Positions 19,803-31,002 of a DNA stretch of 64,000 nt are shown piece by piece. The position numbers and the translations under genes were made by a program. The notes under the pieces are model-generated. The model saw nothing but the letters and a program-made list of their open reading frames with translations, searched no databases and was not told the DNA's origin. Source of the DNA: Palaemon carinicauda (Eukaryota; Arthropoda; Malacostraca; Decapoda; Palaemonidae); NCBI RefSeq assembly GCF_036898095.1, contig NC_090765.1, forward strand, positions 26,496,190-26,560,189. The letters are read 5' to 3'. Within the stretch, counting starts at the first letter, position 1. Each line of letters begins with the position of its first letter.

Positions 19803-21579
19803 AGTGAGATTCAGACGTGTTGTTTTCATAGCTTTGTGTTTCGGTGTTTTTGAAGATGTCAGACGTTTTGGAGATCCCTGCTCCCAAGTAGAGTATTATT
19901 AATATCTGTTTTTATAATTCTAGGTAGCGACACACGTTAAATTAATAATATTGTTAATTTTAGTCTCAGCTGCTTTGTATGATGCCTTCCCTTACAGGTA
20001 TATTTGGCAGCCATTTTAGTGTCGCTACCTCCTGATCTCTTTGTTATGTGCGATTATCAATTAGTTCCTCATACTAATTGTGGTCTCATTTAGTTATTTC
20101 TAGACATCTTGAACAGTGTTTTTGAATGGTTATTGACATTTATTTAGGCTATTTTGACGTTCAGTTAGTTAGCCTACCCGACCGAGAAGTACGCGGCTTC
20201 AGACGGTAGCCTATCCCGTGAGCTTCCCCTTCAATATATGTATTTCATATCTTACTTAGCTTGTTCATTTTGAGTATTTTACGGGGAATCGGAACACGTT
20301 TTTACTTTATTTAGGGACTATCTGACCAGGTCGGTATTTTACCCGATTTTGGAGGGCTAGTTATTGTTTAGAGCAGTGTAGTTTCCTGTCCAGGTCGGCA
20401 ACTACCTGACTTTGGAGGATTAGGCTATACTTTCCTTTTACGCCGTGTTCCTCTCCCTTTTTTCCCCCCTTATTACTCATTTATGTTGATATAGCCTATT
20501 TAATTGTATATCACATCTGCCACATAATTATCATTATTATTATTGTTTTTTTCTTTATCTGCGTGCTTTCCGGGAAGCCATATGCCTACTGCGTCATCGG
20601 GTATTTCCTTTGTGTCTCTGAGGGTAGTCCCAATCCCCCGACCACAGTGATCACCTGATTTCGAGCCAGTCACTCTCCTTGGGTGTCCTCTCCCTATAGA
20701 GGCCTTTCGCCACTCCCTACATCGGGTAGTAGGCTTGAGTCACGTGCTTTTATAGAAAACGGAAAGTCACCCGAGGTGGAGGCTGGCTCATACGCTCCGT
20801 GCGTCGAAGCGGGTAGCGCTCTCTCTTCGTCTCGTCATGGTTGGCCACCAGAAGCGCGGGACTGAGTATGCTTCTCGCCTCGTACCTCGCTCCCCACCCC
20901 CCCTATTTCCCTAGTACTCCATCCTTGTTATCCTTCCATTCTGGGAGGACCGGGATAATTTGAGAATCGTATCTATAAAATAGTAGCTATGATTCTTTGA
21001 TCGGATTCAGATATTCTACTCAGTTCTGATCCTTTAATTTATCCAATATTTGTTTACGAAATTTTATGGATGGTCGGTCCGGGAAGAGGGGCTCAGACGG
21101 AGCTTGTTGTTTACTGGATTTATAACATATTTACATTAGAATTTGTTTTTTCGCGCCGGATTTACACATGTATTCCGGAGCTATATCTATACTCTATATT
21201 CTTTAATGTAATACTTCATGCATCCCGGGGCCTACGGATTCCTAGAGGGTTGTTCCTTGTCCGCTCGTCCCTTATCTTGCTTACACTTCCCACTCCGGTG
21301 GGTGTACCGAATTCTTTCTCCGGGTCTGGCGTACTGGCTCACAGTTAATCCAACCATCGTTTCCGAGCCTTTGAATATTTACGATTACATTTTATTGACT
21401 AACATCACATGACGGAGGGATGGAAACAATATATAGAGTACCATTACATATTCTTATTTAGTCCTTAAGCACGCATGCTTTTCCGCCAAGCCTACGCAGC
21501 TGATTTTATTTCTATAAGTATTTCGCCGGGTTTCCCGGCGCAAGTTAATTTAATACTCATATACCAAATTATCTTACAG

Positions 21580-21750
21580 GTGGTACGCTGTCAGGAGACA
21601 GCATGCACTGCTGTGTTGCAGAAATCTTGCGGGCATGAGGTTTGCCGTTCCCATGCTGGGTGTGCAGTCCAGGTGGCCGATCTTTTGGTCTGGCATCTGG
21701 ATGGATGTGAGATTTGTTACGCCCTGGTCTCTGACCTTATGAGTGACTCG
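21580..21750 (+). CDS. DIRS gag Cys/His exon (copy B)
   Basis: 57-codon exon between acceptor ATTATCTTACAG (ending 21579) and donor CTCG|GTATGT (21751). It keeps the same pattern as copy A: C-G-H-x2-C-R-S-H-A-x-C ... W-H-x3-C-x2-C. Upstream, at 21524-21540, lies a perfect hairpin CGCCGGG-TTT-CCCGGCG. The exon itself has no inactivating change, although later gag is broken. Confidence 0.75.
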
Positions 21751-21961
21751 GTATGTATTATATTCTTTCCCCTATTGCTACTTATTGTCTATTTGGGAAT
21801 AATTTTGGTACATGTTACAAATTTGGTATGGAATTTTCTCTTTGTGAGAATCCTTTGTTGTAGAAAATAGTAAGTGTACATACCGGTATTCAAGTATTAA
21901 TGATTTTCTTTACCAAAATCCCTTTTATGGTTTGCGTTCTAAATGGGAATGACTCTTTCAG
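21751..21961 (+). other. Intron in DIRS gag (copy B)
   Basis: 211-bp GT-AG intron (GTATGT ... GACTCTTTCAG) at exactly the codon boundary used in copy A. Joining the exons continues the frame into IFPAIKSASLATLKTW, with no frameshift in this part. Confidence 0.8.
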
Positions 21962-24014
21962 ATCTTTCCCGCCATCAAGAGCGCTTCTCTTGCGACCCTC
22001 AAGACCTGGGTTGGTGGCTTTGGCCGGAACGTAAAAGCAAAGCAGCCATATATCTTGGCGGAGGAGATGTGCTCCCTCCTTTATTCCAACGCCAAGATGT
22101 CGGCGACGGTAGCAGCAGATGTGGCGGCTCCAATCATCGCCAGGATTCGTGAGGAAACCCAAGCCTTCCCTGAAGATCTGGAGGGCCTAGGCGAAGATGT
22201 TTTAGGGGATGTCGCCGCTATTAGTTTAGATGTGGAACCTATGGTCGTCGACTCGACCGGTCAAGGTAGGGTGGTAAGTGAGGCAGGTAGCGTCCGGTCT
22301 AAGGTTCCTTTTCTTAGTCCGGTGCAATCTATTTCTTCTTCTGTCTCTTCTTTCCCGGGATTTACTGGAAATGCCATGGCTGGGGACAAGTCATGTTCAG
22401 TAGTCCCTAAAATAAAGCATGTGAAGAAGGCTCTACCCAAAGCTAACCAGCCTTCTAAGTACTCAAATCTCTCCCCACCAGACCATCCTCAGTTTCTAAG
22501 CGACTGACGGCCTCAGCAAGGTTCATCCGCCAACCCAGGGCTCGAGAGCGAGGAGCTCAAAGGCGAAATCGCCGGAACTGGCTTTTGATCCAATAACCTT
22601 TTCGAGCCAGCTCATGGAGCAGATGGGGAGTATCGTTCAATCTCAGTTTGGCTCTATTGCCAATCGTCTACAGTCGATGGACTCTTTCACCCAAAAGACT
22701 GCAGAATCAAGAGAAGATGCTTGAGAATCTCTTGAGGTCCGGGCTCCCGCAACACCAGTTTGTGGTCCCGGACGCGTCAAAGCTTCCGGTGTTTGTTAAG
22801 AGCAACCCGTGGCGATTGGCCCTTCGTGCCCCGTTCTCTGAGGGCATGTTGACTATTGAGGATTGTGGTACCCGTCCAGTTGAGGACTTTGAGTTCTACC
22901 CGCCGGATTTACAATTCCCCTTCCCTGGTTACGCGCGCCTGACAGAGGACGCGCTAGTCAGGGTAGATAAAGTTCCAAAAGAAACTGTCATATTCCCCAA
23001 AGAGCAGGCTCAGTCTGCCTTGGTCCGGACCCTGACTGAGTGGGAGTGTGTTAACACAAAGTTAACCTCTCATAAAGGTGCGTATACCATGTTCGTGGTC
23101 GAGGAGCAGACCCATACTCCATGCACCACCAAGGTGGTGGACCTTACTTTGCAAGCGGCTATGGAGGACAAGCCTATGCCGCAACTTAAGGAAACAGACC
23201 TGACTTCTTTGCTGTTCCCGGGGGACCAAGACTGCTGGCTTGATGCCCCGGCTACCTTCACAACGGGAAAGTTGAATCCAGACTGTGCCACCGCACAGTT
23301 CAGTGAACGTCTTCCCAGGTTACCGGATTCACTAAATACGACGGAATATGAGGCACGAATCAGACGGAGTAGGTCTATCAACTCGGCTACAATGGCGGAG
23401 ATGTCTTCGTTGGTATACGCCGATGATCCTTTTTTTAAGATCTTGACGAAGTCCTTGCTTCACGCACTTCAGTGGGATGCATACGACTTTGCAATAGCTC
23501 GTCGTTCTTGCCAGAAGCACGTTTTAACGGAGGCTTCCATTAGGCATGAGCCTAACAGGCTGATTAAGGCCTCGGTCAGGGGGCAGATCTCTTCTCAGAC
23601 GATGTGGTGAACAGCATCCTCAGTGAGGCAGCCAGGGTCAACCAGACCCTCAGAGTTAGGTGGGGTATCATCCCTAAAAGGAAATTCGAACCCACCAGGA
23701 CGCAGTTACGAGGCAGGAAAAGACCGAGGAAGTTTCTCGCCTCCCAGAGTCCACAAGCCCAACCTGTGGTGCAGGCATTACCTGTACCCCAGGTGTGCCA
23801 TCCTTCCATCTCTAAACCTCAGCCCCACCAACAATTTGTGTTGGTAAGCCAGCCACCTCAACCATCCACTTCATTCTCTACATCGCCTGTTTATAACCCT
23901 GCCTTTGAATCTCAAGGCCTGGTTCACGGGTATAATAGGAAGGCGAGAGGTAGTAGGACTAGAGGATCCTTTCGCCACAGAGGAGGCGGTAGGGTTTCCG
24001 GGAGGGGCAGATGA
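21962..24014 (+). pseudogene. DIRS Gag-like main exon, frameshifted (copy B)
   Basis: Gag-like coding region homologous to copy A. The first part (21962-22507) is open from the splice acceptor: ASLATLKTWVGGFGRNVKAK, YSNAKMSA and acidic stretches, then breaks in the Ser/Lys-rich linker. The conserved core (22648-23610) has NPWRLALRAPFSEGML, FPFPGYARLTEDAL, KETVIFPKEQAQS and RHEPNRLIK; the frame shifts again near 23600, and the basic C-terminus (RGSRTRGSFRHRGGGRVSGRGR-like, Arg/Gly-rich) lies at 23604-24014. It retains the eight or so residues around EYEARIRRSRS that copy A lacks. At least three frame changes make it non-functional. Confidence 0.85.
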
Positions 24015-24079
24015 TTCCGAGGGAGCCGTGGTGGCAGACCTGCAAACCAATGAGACTCCTCATGTAGGGGGGAGGCAGA

Positions 24080-25878
24080 ACGTTGGACGTTCAACAAATG
24101 GGCACACAGCATAGTAACAAAGGGCCCAGGGTGGAGTTGGATTCAAGGGCACCCTCCACCGATCAGTATTTATCAGATTCCAATGGCATATCTTATGCTT
24201 TTCGCACAAGATCTCCTTCTCAAGAATGCAATAAAGGAGGTAAAACGTTTAAAGTTTCAAGGTCGCTTATTCAGCGTGCCAAAGAAAGACTCAGACAACG
24301 AAGAGTCATCTTAGATCTGTCCCATTTGAATATATACTGTACATTCAATGCGACAAGTTCCATATGCTGACCGTCTCGCAGGTACGGCCCTTACTTCCTC
24401 GTGGGGCCGTCACCACCTCTATAGATCTTACAGACGCTTATTATCATGTTCCGATAGCGCAACATTTTCATCCTTTTCTAGGGTTCAAGCTAGGCAAAGG
24501 GGCATACACCTTCAGGGTGATGCCGTTCGATCTCAATATCGCTCCAAGAATATTCACGAAGTTAGCGGAGACAGTGGTCCAAGAGCTGAGAACTCAAAGA
24601 ATACAGCTAGTGGCCTATCTGGACGATTGGCTTATTCGGGCCAACAGCGTCAAAGAATGTCGCGAGGCGACAGCCAAAGTAATAAAGTTTCTGGAACACT
24701 TAGGGTTCCAAGTGAATTTCAAAAAGTCCCGCCTGATTCCGGCGTCATGCTTCCAGTGGTTAGGTCTACAATGGAAACTGACCACACACAAACTGTCGAT
24801 TCCTCCAAAAATGAGGAAAGAGATAGCAAAGAACACGAAAAGATTTCTCAAGGACAAATTAACATCTTGGAGGAACCAAGAAAGGATCTTAGGTTCACTC
24901 CAGGTTGCTTCTGTAACAGATGTTCTACTGAAAGACAAATTGAAGGACATCAATCGAGTTTGGCAGTCCAGGGCAAACAACAAAAGTCGAGACAAGATTT
25001 CTCGGATTCCATCTATCCTAAGGAAAAGACTTCAACCATGGACGAAAGTCAAAAACTTGGCAAAATAGGTAACTCCTCATTTCCCTACGCCGGCATTAGT
25101 AGTTCATACGGATGCCTCCCTAAGCGTTTGGGGGGGCTACTCCCCTTTCGAAAAGGTCCAAGGTTTGTGGTCAGTGACATTCCGTCAGCTGCACATCAAT
25201 ATTCTAGAGGCCATGGCGGTATTCTTGACTCTAAAAAGGCTCTCCCTGTCAAAGAATCAACATATCAGATTAATTCTAGACAGAGCGGTGATAGTTCACT
25301 GCATCAACAGGGGAGGTTCCAAATCAGGTCACATAAATTAGGTGATGATTGCAATTTTTTCATTGGCAACAAGGAACCATTGGCATTTCTCAGCAGTACA
25401 CCTGGGGGGTGTAAAGAACGTAGTCGCCGATGCACTTTCACGGACAACCCCGCTGGAGTCGGAATGGTCCCTGGACCAAGAGTCATTCCGTTGGATTTGC
25501 CAGCAAGTTCCGGGTCTTCAAGTGGATCTATTCGCCACAGAATCCAACCACAAACTACAATGTTATGTAGGCCCCAACCTGGACCCTCTGGCCTATGCCA
25601 CGGATGCCATGTCCATCGATTGGAACACCTGGCGGAGGATTTACCCGTTTCCTCCTATAAATGTGCTGATGAAAGTTCTGGACAGGGTCAGGACTTTCAA
25701 AGGACAGATTGCTCTAGTGGCTCCCAATTGGCCGAAAAGTAACTGGTTCCCTCTCTTGGCGGAACTGGGACTTCGTCCTTGGCGGATCCCCAACCCGAAG
25801 TTAACGCAAACAGTACAAACTCGCAATGTGTCGGCTTCCTCAAGAATTCTGAGTGCCCTAACTTTATGGACTTTATGA
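24080..25878 (+). pseudogene. DIRS reverse transcriptase/RNase H, broken (copy B)
   Basis: RT/RNase H homologous to copy A. The first part (FNKWAHSIVTKGPGWSWIQG, about 24088) shifts frame at about 24295. The RT core (24364-25068) has SIDLTDAYYHVPI, VMPFDLNIAPR and AYLDDWLI; the G of MPFGLN is Asp here. In-frame stops occur at 25066-25068 and near 25340. RNase H motifs HTDASLSVWGG, ILEAMAV and VADALSRT are recognisable, followed by the DIRS C-terminal domain (VDLFATESNHKLQCYV, DAMSIDWNTW, ALVAPNWPKSNW) open to 25878. It overlaps the YR start by about 100 bases in another frame, showing the ancestral arrangement that the LINE disrupted in copy A. Confidence 0.88.
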
Positions 25879-26860
25879 AATTTGCGGCACAGAAGGATAC
25901 TGATATCGATCCTCTTAACACATTGTTCCTGGAGTCGGACAAGAGGGATTCCACCCTTCGGCAATATGATTCTGCTGTAAAGAAGTTAGCGAAGTTTTTG
26001 AAAGACTCGGATGTTCAGACGATGACTGCCAATCTGGCAGTTACCTTTTTCAGAACTTTGTTTGAAGGGGGACTAGCTGCTAGTACTATTACCACGATTA
26101 AGTCCGCTTTGAAGAAAATATTTCAGTTCGGGTTCAATATTGACCTTACAGATTCATATTTTTCATCTATCATCTATCCCCAAAACTTGTGCTAGGCTAA
26201 AACCAGCAACTCGTCCTCACACGGTTTCTTGGTTTCTAAATGATGTCCTTAAATTGGCTTCTGATACTGATAATGACTCATGCTCTTATATAACGCTTCT
26301 TAGGAAAACGTTATTCTTGGTAAGTTTAGCTTCAGGAGCCAGAATATCTGAACTCTCGGCGTTATCTAGAGAGCCAGATCACATTGACTTTCTTTCTTCT
26401 GGTGAGGTCTTACTCTCTCCAGATAGACGATTCTTAGCAAAGAATGAAGATCCACAGAATAGATGGACCCCGTGGACGATTGTCCCACTTTCTCAGGATC
26501 TCTCCCTGTCCCCAGTTAACACTGAAAGCTTATTTGAATAAAACTACTAATACGTCTTCAGGCCCTTAGTTTATTTGAGAACATGGAGGAACTATTTCCC
26601 TGAAAGGAATTAGGTAGCAGATTCTTTATTTTATTAAGCAAGCCAATCTGGCTTCAGTCCCACATGCCCATGATATCCAAGCAGTGGCAACATCAGTTAA
26701 TTATTTTCATCACATGAATTTTGAAGAATTAAAAAGATACACAGGCTGGAAATCACCAACAGTCTTCAAACGCCACTATTTAAAATCTTTGGAGGCCCTT
26801 AAATTTGCAACAGTGGCAGCAGGGAACGTGGTTCCTCTGGATTTAGGAGAACCATTATAA
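25779..26860 (+). pseudogene. DIRS tyrosine recombinase, broken (copy B)
   Basis: YR homologous to 9954-10937. Open from 25779 (N-terminus with TNSQCVGFLKNSE) to 26195. A tandem duplication of CATCTAT (26164-26177) then shifts the frame. The catalytic Arg motif GARISELSALS is at about 26338, but the frame is lost again near 26520 by a one-base loss and a TAG replaces a Gln codon at about 26609; the last two lesions are shared with copy C. The HDI-x and HYLK motifs are present downstream, HDIQ replacing HDIR by one change. Not functional. Confidence 0.88.
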
Positions 26861-27236
26861 CTAGATCCTATCTTCTTATCTCTTTTTTTTCTTTTAGTGC
26901 CTTGTCTCCTTATAAGGAGTGGGCCGTTACCTGCCTTGCCTACTTCCTTACCGTACCTTTAACATTTATTTGGTTTGCACCCTACCCCATGGTTATGATG
27001 TATATAATTTATTTATGTCTTTTCTTGTTATAATTAAACATCTCATGTTCTTTGTTTGTTGGAAGTTTTCCCTAAAATTTTTATCTTTAAATTTTGGGTG
27101 TCTGACTGGGTATTGTACTTTAAGAGATTGGTAGTTTAAGGTTTATTATTAAACACTCTTAATTCAATATTCTATTCTATTTTAGTTCCTTACCTTTCTG
27201 GGCATTTCCAAGCGTTAGGACCAATTCTCTTATTAT

Positions 27237-27326
27237 TTCACGGAGCAACACAGGTTGAGCCAAGAAAAGGGATTTTGACGAAGGAAAAATCTATTTCTGG
27301 GCCAGGAACCTGTGTCGCCCAGTGAA
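27237..27326 (+). repeat. ICR, DIRS copy B
   Basis: Reverse complement of the joined ends: the first half (TTTCACGGAGC to AAGAAAA) matches the left terminus at 19476-19510, and the second half (GGGATTTTGACGAAGG to CCAGTGAA) matches the right terminus near 27665-27722. Confidence 0.92.
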
Positions 27327-27369
27327 CCCACCTCCCTTTTTTCCTCACCCTAGGCTGGTCCAAGCTTGG

Positions 27370-27722
27370 GGTGCTAGTAGGAATGAGGGAAGAAGCGTGG
27401 GAAGTGGTAGGGGTGGGGGGAGGGTAGTCGTAGTAGAGGGCAGTAGTCGGATGTAGAACAGCACCTCGTAATATCGAGGGATATTGAGGAAGGAGAGGAC
27501 TAACTGGTGAGGGACCTCTGGTCGTGGTTCTAACACGCCCCAGTTACTATACCGACACTCAATTAGAGTGAGCGAGCTAGGTTAATTCCTGGCATTCCGT
27601 GCAACTTTTTTCTCTGGTATATTTAGCAGTATTTATACCTTAGAAATGGTGCTATAAGGAGCATTTCATTGGGCGACACAGGTTCCTCGCCCAGGAAAAG
27701 ATTTTTCCTTCGTCAAAATACC
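27370..27722 (+). repeat. Right inverted terminal repeat, DIRS copy B
   Basis: Reverse complement of 19476-19802 plus outer sequence ending CGTCAAAATACC. Palindrome CACTCAATTAGAGTG at about 27555-27570. Confidence 0.92.
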
Positions 27723-27905
27723 TTTTATAAATAATTTCAGCAATAAAATATTTTCCTTAAGGCCAACGACTCGTAAGTATATTCTTTGAAATCCCATTTA
27801 CTGTAATCAAATATAAAATATAAAATAGTGCAACCATTCTCCCTTAACTTGAAATGACAGTCATGAAGAAAATAAAACAGATAACAAAAAGAAAAGGAAA
27901 AACAC

Positions 27906-28031
27906 CTCTCCCAGTACAGCCAGTTTCGTCGGATCCATCACTGCAGTCTGGAACATTGTCACATTTCCATTCCAATGAAATACAGACACCATCTGAACAC
28001 TGAAACTTGTCGCCTGTACATTGTCGATCAA
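27906..28031 (-). CDS. LDLa exon b (copy 1)
   Basis: 126-base minus-strand exon between acceptor TTTGTAG and donor GAGAG|GTGTTT. Codes [38 protein letters not shown]: one LDLa module with six Cys and the SDGSDE calcium motif. Compared with copy 2, Glu is replaced by Lys in the usual DEFQC motif, and Ala by Val and Thr at two sites. Same symmetric phase as its neighbours. Confidence 0.92.
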
Positions 28032-30094
28032 CTACAAAGGAAGGCAAATCAATAACAGACTTGAGTGGTTCATTTCAAAATTAACTAAGTCAGACATAAA
28101 GAAACAGCTTTAAGTAACAAAAAAGAAAGCTACATATACATCACAAGAAAACAAAATAAAATAAGCTTATCAAGTCTACAAAGTGTTCTTGATGTTTGTA
28201 ACCCACATTCTATTTAAGTTTTGAGGCAATTCTGACATGCTTTAATACTGTGCAGTGATGTTATTTTATTCCCTAAATTGTAAAATTGCTTATAAACCTA
28301 AAAATTATAAAGGTTCCCCATAAAATCTAATACTCACAAAACTACAAGCCTCTAGATATCAATTTTTCCCATTTATATTTCACATCTTAAATCATAGAAG
28401 TTTTAATGGAAACTACTGTACCAGGTTAGTACCGAAATACTGAAATACACACATTTTCTAATTCCAAATAGTTCTAGATTAATTAATACATCTGATACAA
28501 CCAAGCATTTCAATGTTCCTCTCACATCACATATTAGTAAATTAGTGCCAATTATTCAAATTCATTACAAGCATATTCCATTTGAGTTTCAACTACCACT
28601 GCATAGCAAAAAATTCAAGTGCTCCATTAGTGCCAATGCATTTCACTGCATCCCATCAAAATAAGTTTAATTCCATTCAATGCTACTGTACTTTGAGTAT
28701 GTGTATTTAGAATATCAACTGTTGAGCTAATTCAGCCAATGTCATACAAAATGTAACTACAAAAAGTAAACTGTTGGAGGACTCTCACATGTCAATGTTG
28801 TACTTAAAAATTTAAAGTGAGGCTTAGACATTAATAAGTACTTTTCTAAAAACTAAAGGGATAAGAAAATACTCACAGTGGCTTAAAACCCTGATATATA
28901 GAAAGAAAACAAATAGCTGGCCTAATAAAAAAATACTGATTATTAAATATCAAAACTAGCTGTATCTCTCATACAGTAATCTCATATTTCAAGTTTTGGT
29001 TAATATTCTACATTCTCAACACCATGCATATCATAAGAGTAATATTGAAGTTAGATGGATCATGAGACACCCAAATTTCTATAGAATTCTTACTTCCTGA
29101 AGTTCTTTCAGATTCTTAAAACCCTTAACATATAAAATCTACAATTCTCTACATATATTTACCAACTCCTTAATTGTTTAATATTATTGTCTATAATATT
29201 TATTAGCATTATTAACATGTAACTTCAAGCACAACGTGAGTGGCAATTGTTGCATATATATTATTCCTATATTTTGAAATAAACATCTAATTTCATTATA
29301 ATATTCCTTTTGACGGCTCTAACCTAAAGGGCTTTTTTACAAGTTTTCAGTCAATAATTTGAGATTACGTCAAGCTCACGAACTTTGAATTTCCTAACAA
29401 GGCATATATTGTATTACAATCCCACTGGGGCATTGTGATAACTGTGAATTAGATCTTTTCCTCTGCCTACTTCTAAACATAAAATTGGCATGATCTAAAG
29501 AGATGAACACCAATATCTTTGAAATCTTTCTTGCTTTTTCTTACATTTGACATAATGGTTTTAAATGTGAAACTAAGTTCACTTCAGTATGAAAGATTTT
29601 TACAACATTTTATTAATGTCAAAAGGATTTTGAAAATACTTGCATTTGTGGAAATCGAGTGAATAAGAAACACAGTACATTAATTTCTTATAATCTGAGA
29701 TTCTAAAAGCATGGTTTATATAACTTTCTAATATTAAGTCATTAATATTTCTAAAATTCTTATTTCTTTAAACTATGTCTCTTCATGGAAAACATAGGTT
29801 GAAGCGCAGACGACTTCCTTGAAAAAATATAAGAACAGTGAGTGTTTTCAAAAGATCCTTTGTGAATTGCAAAATCACAAACATACCACCACTTCACACA
29901 GCTAAATTACTACTGTATAGTAATAGTTCAAATAAATACAAAACTCTCAGTGCACACATTACATTAACTAAAAACCAAAAGTTTTACCTACACTAACTCG
30001 GATATAGCCTATTGTTATCATAAAAAGCAACGGCAAAAATTTAGTATGGGAAGTGTCACTCAGAGGAGCAATGATTAAAAAAAAATCTTCTAAC
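28032..30094. other. Intron sequence, no other gene
   Basis: About 2.06 kb of AT-rich intron between exons b and c, nearly identical in copy 2 (60975-63034). No transposon or RNA gene was recognised. Confidence 0.6.
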
Positions 30095-30220
30095 TTGGGG
30101 GACATCCAGTTTCATCAGAGGCATCAAGGCAATCAGTTACTCCATTACACCTTTTTTCCAACCCAACACATTGCCGAGAGGAACATGAGAACTCATTGCT
30201 TGAACAACCTTGACCAGTGC
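30095..30220 (-). CDS. LDLa exon c (copy 1), altered splice sites
   Basis: 126-base minus-strand exon coding GQGCSSNEFSC, SSRQCVGLEKRC, NGVTDCLDASDETGC: a complete LDLa module. The predicted peptide is the same as copy 2, but both splice borders differ: the acceptor reads ACGG instead of ACAG (plus-strand CC at 30221-30222 instead of CT) and the last exon base before GT is A instead of G. A cryptic AG 12 bases inside the exon (GTCAAG|GT) would keep the phase and the first Cys. The exon may be skipped or use this site; skipping would also keep the frame. Confidence 0.8.
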
Positions 30221-30443
30221 CCGTTTGAATCAAATTAATTTGCATGATGAAAAAAGAAGGACAAGGGATATGGAGTCTGATAGATGTCTGTGTGTGCAAC
30301 AGTCTCATTAGCAAACAAACTACAAAGAGCAAAGCAATACTAATGCTAAATACTTTACTGTATTTGAATAACAGGGTAATATAAATGTTCAATACAGCCC
30401 AAACAAAATTACCAGGAGCATACCAAACTCGAGTCTGCTTATG

Positions 30444-30444
<1 letters not shown>

Positions 30445-30497
<53 letters not shown>
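30445..30497. repeat. (GA)n microsatellite
   Basis: About 26 GA units, matched by 63384-63436 in copy 2. Confidence 0.95.
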
Positions 30498-30502
<5 letters not shown>

Positions 30503-30544
30503 TATAAACCTCAGAAATTTGGAGCAAATGCTACGGGGTATGAC

Positions 30545-30835
30545 TAATCTTGAAAGAAATTGACAACTCAACACTGACAGAAAAAAATCTACACATGGTT
30601 TCAAACTTTAATTACTTCATCGTTTTACTCTGGCCAAGAACAAGACAAAGGAGAATACAGCCCAAGCCACCCATACCAGGTTGGTCTGGCGTGAGATTGG
30701 ACAAAAATCTCCCACCTTCACCAATCTCCACTGGCCAGCGTGGTGGTGAAAACTGGCTAAACGCCAGTCATGAGTTGACATGTCTGAGGCCTTTGCCATG
30801 CAGTGGATTAGAAATGGCTGCATTTGTTGTATATA
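30545..30835 (-). repeat. Possible dispersed repeat
   Basis: Non-AT-rich segment (GGCAAAGGCCTCAGACATG on the minus strand and on) ending next to (AT)n. It stands out in composition from the surrounding intron and is present in both duplicated blocks (63483-63775), but no independent copy exists in the window, so its repeat status is only a suspicion. Confidence 0.3.
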
Positions 30836-30914
30836 TATACATATATATATATCATTATCTCCTATGCTTACAGATGCAAAGGGTCTCCGTTAGATTTTGC
30901 TAGTCGTCTCTATC

Positions 30915-30915
30915 T

Positions 30916-30981
<66 letters not shown>
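30915..30981. repeat. (TCTA)n then (TA)n microsatellite
   Basis: About ten TCTA units then about 13 TA units. The equivalent in copy 2 (63861-63981) is longer in both parts. Confidence 0.95.
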
Positions 30982-30985
<4 letters not shown>

Positions 30986-31002
30986 TACAATGTTTACATA
31001 TA

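Larger units (their letters stand above)
19476..27722 (+). mobile_element. DIRS-like retrotransposon, family I copy B
   Basis: Full-length (about 8.25 kb) but inactivated element of a subfamily related to copy A. It has ITRs of about 325-350 bp, the start-exon relic, Cys/His exon with intron, gag, RT/RH, YR and ICR in the same order as copy A. It interrupts an intron of the LDLa gene in the sense opposite to transcription. The junctions share only TTT. Copy C at 55525-60663 is its duplicate. Confidence 0.93.
15791..30985. repeat. Duplicated block, copy 1
   Basis: Nearly co-linear with 51837-64000, starting at ATGCTATTAGTTGTAAC. It holds a Tigger end, LDLa exon a, a MITE, DIRS copy B, and LDLa exons b and c. 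Differences are scattered substitutions and small indels, about 1-3 percent by eye over sampled stretches. The main length difference is the 3.06-kb deletion in DIRS copy C. It may be a genuine tandem segmental duplication or two haplotypes assembled in series. Confidence 0.9.

Noticed and set aside
19635..19853. Open frame MLEPRPEVPHQL... near the left end of DIRS copy B, repeated at 27345, 55683 and 60286
   Set aside because: It lies wholly in the inverted terminal repeats and appears on opposite strands at opposite ends; its repetition comes from ITR structure and not from selection for protein.
27844..28047. Exon b extended as an open frame through its intron (ending [11 protein letters not shown], a possible membrane segment)
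   Set aside because: The extension lies beyond a good GT donor, in intron sequence; the same read-through in copy 2 differs in frame and length.
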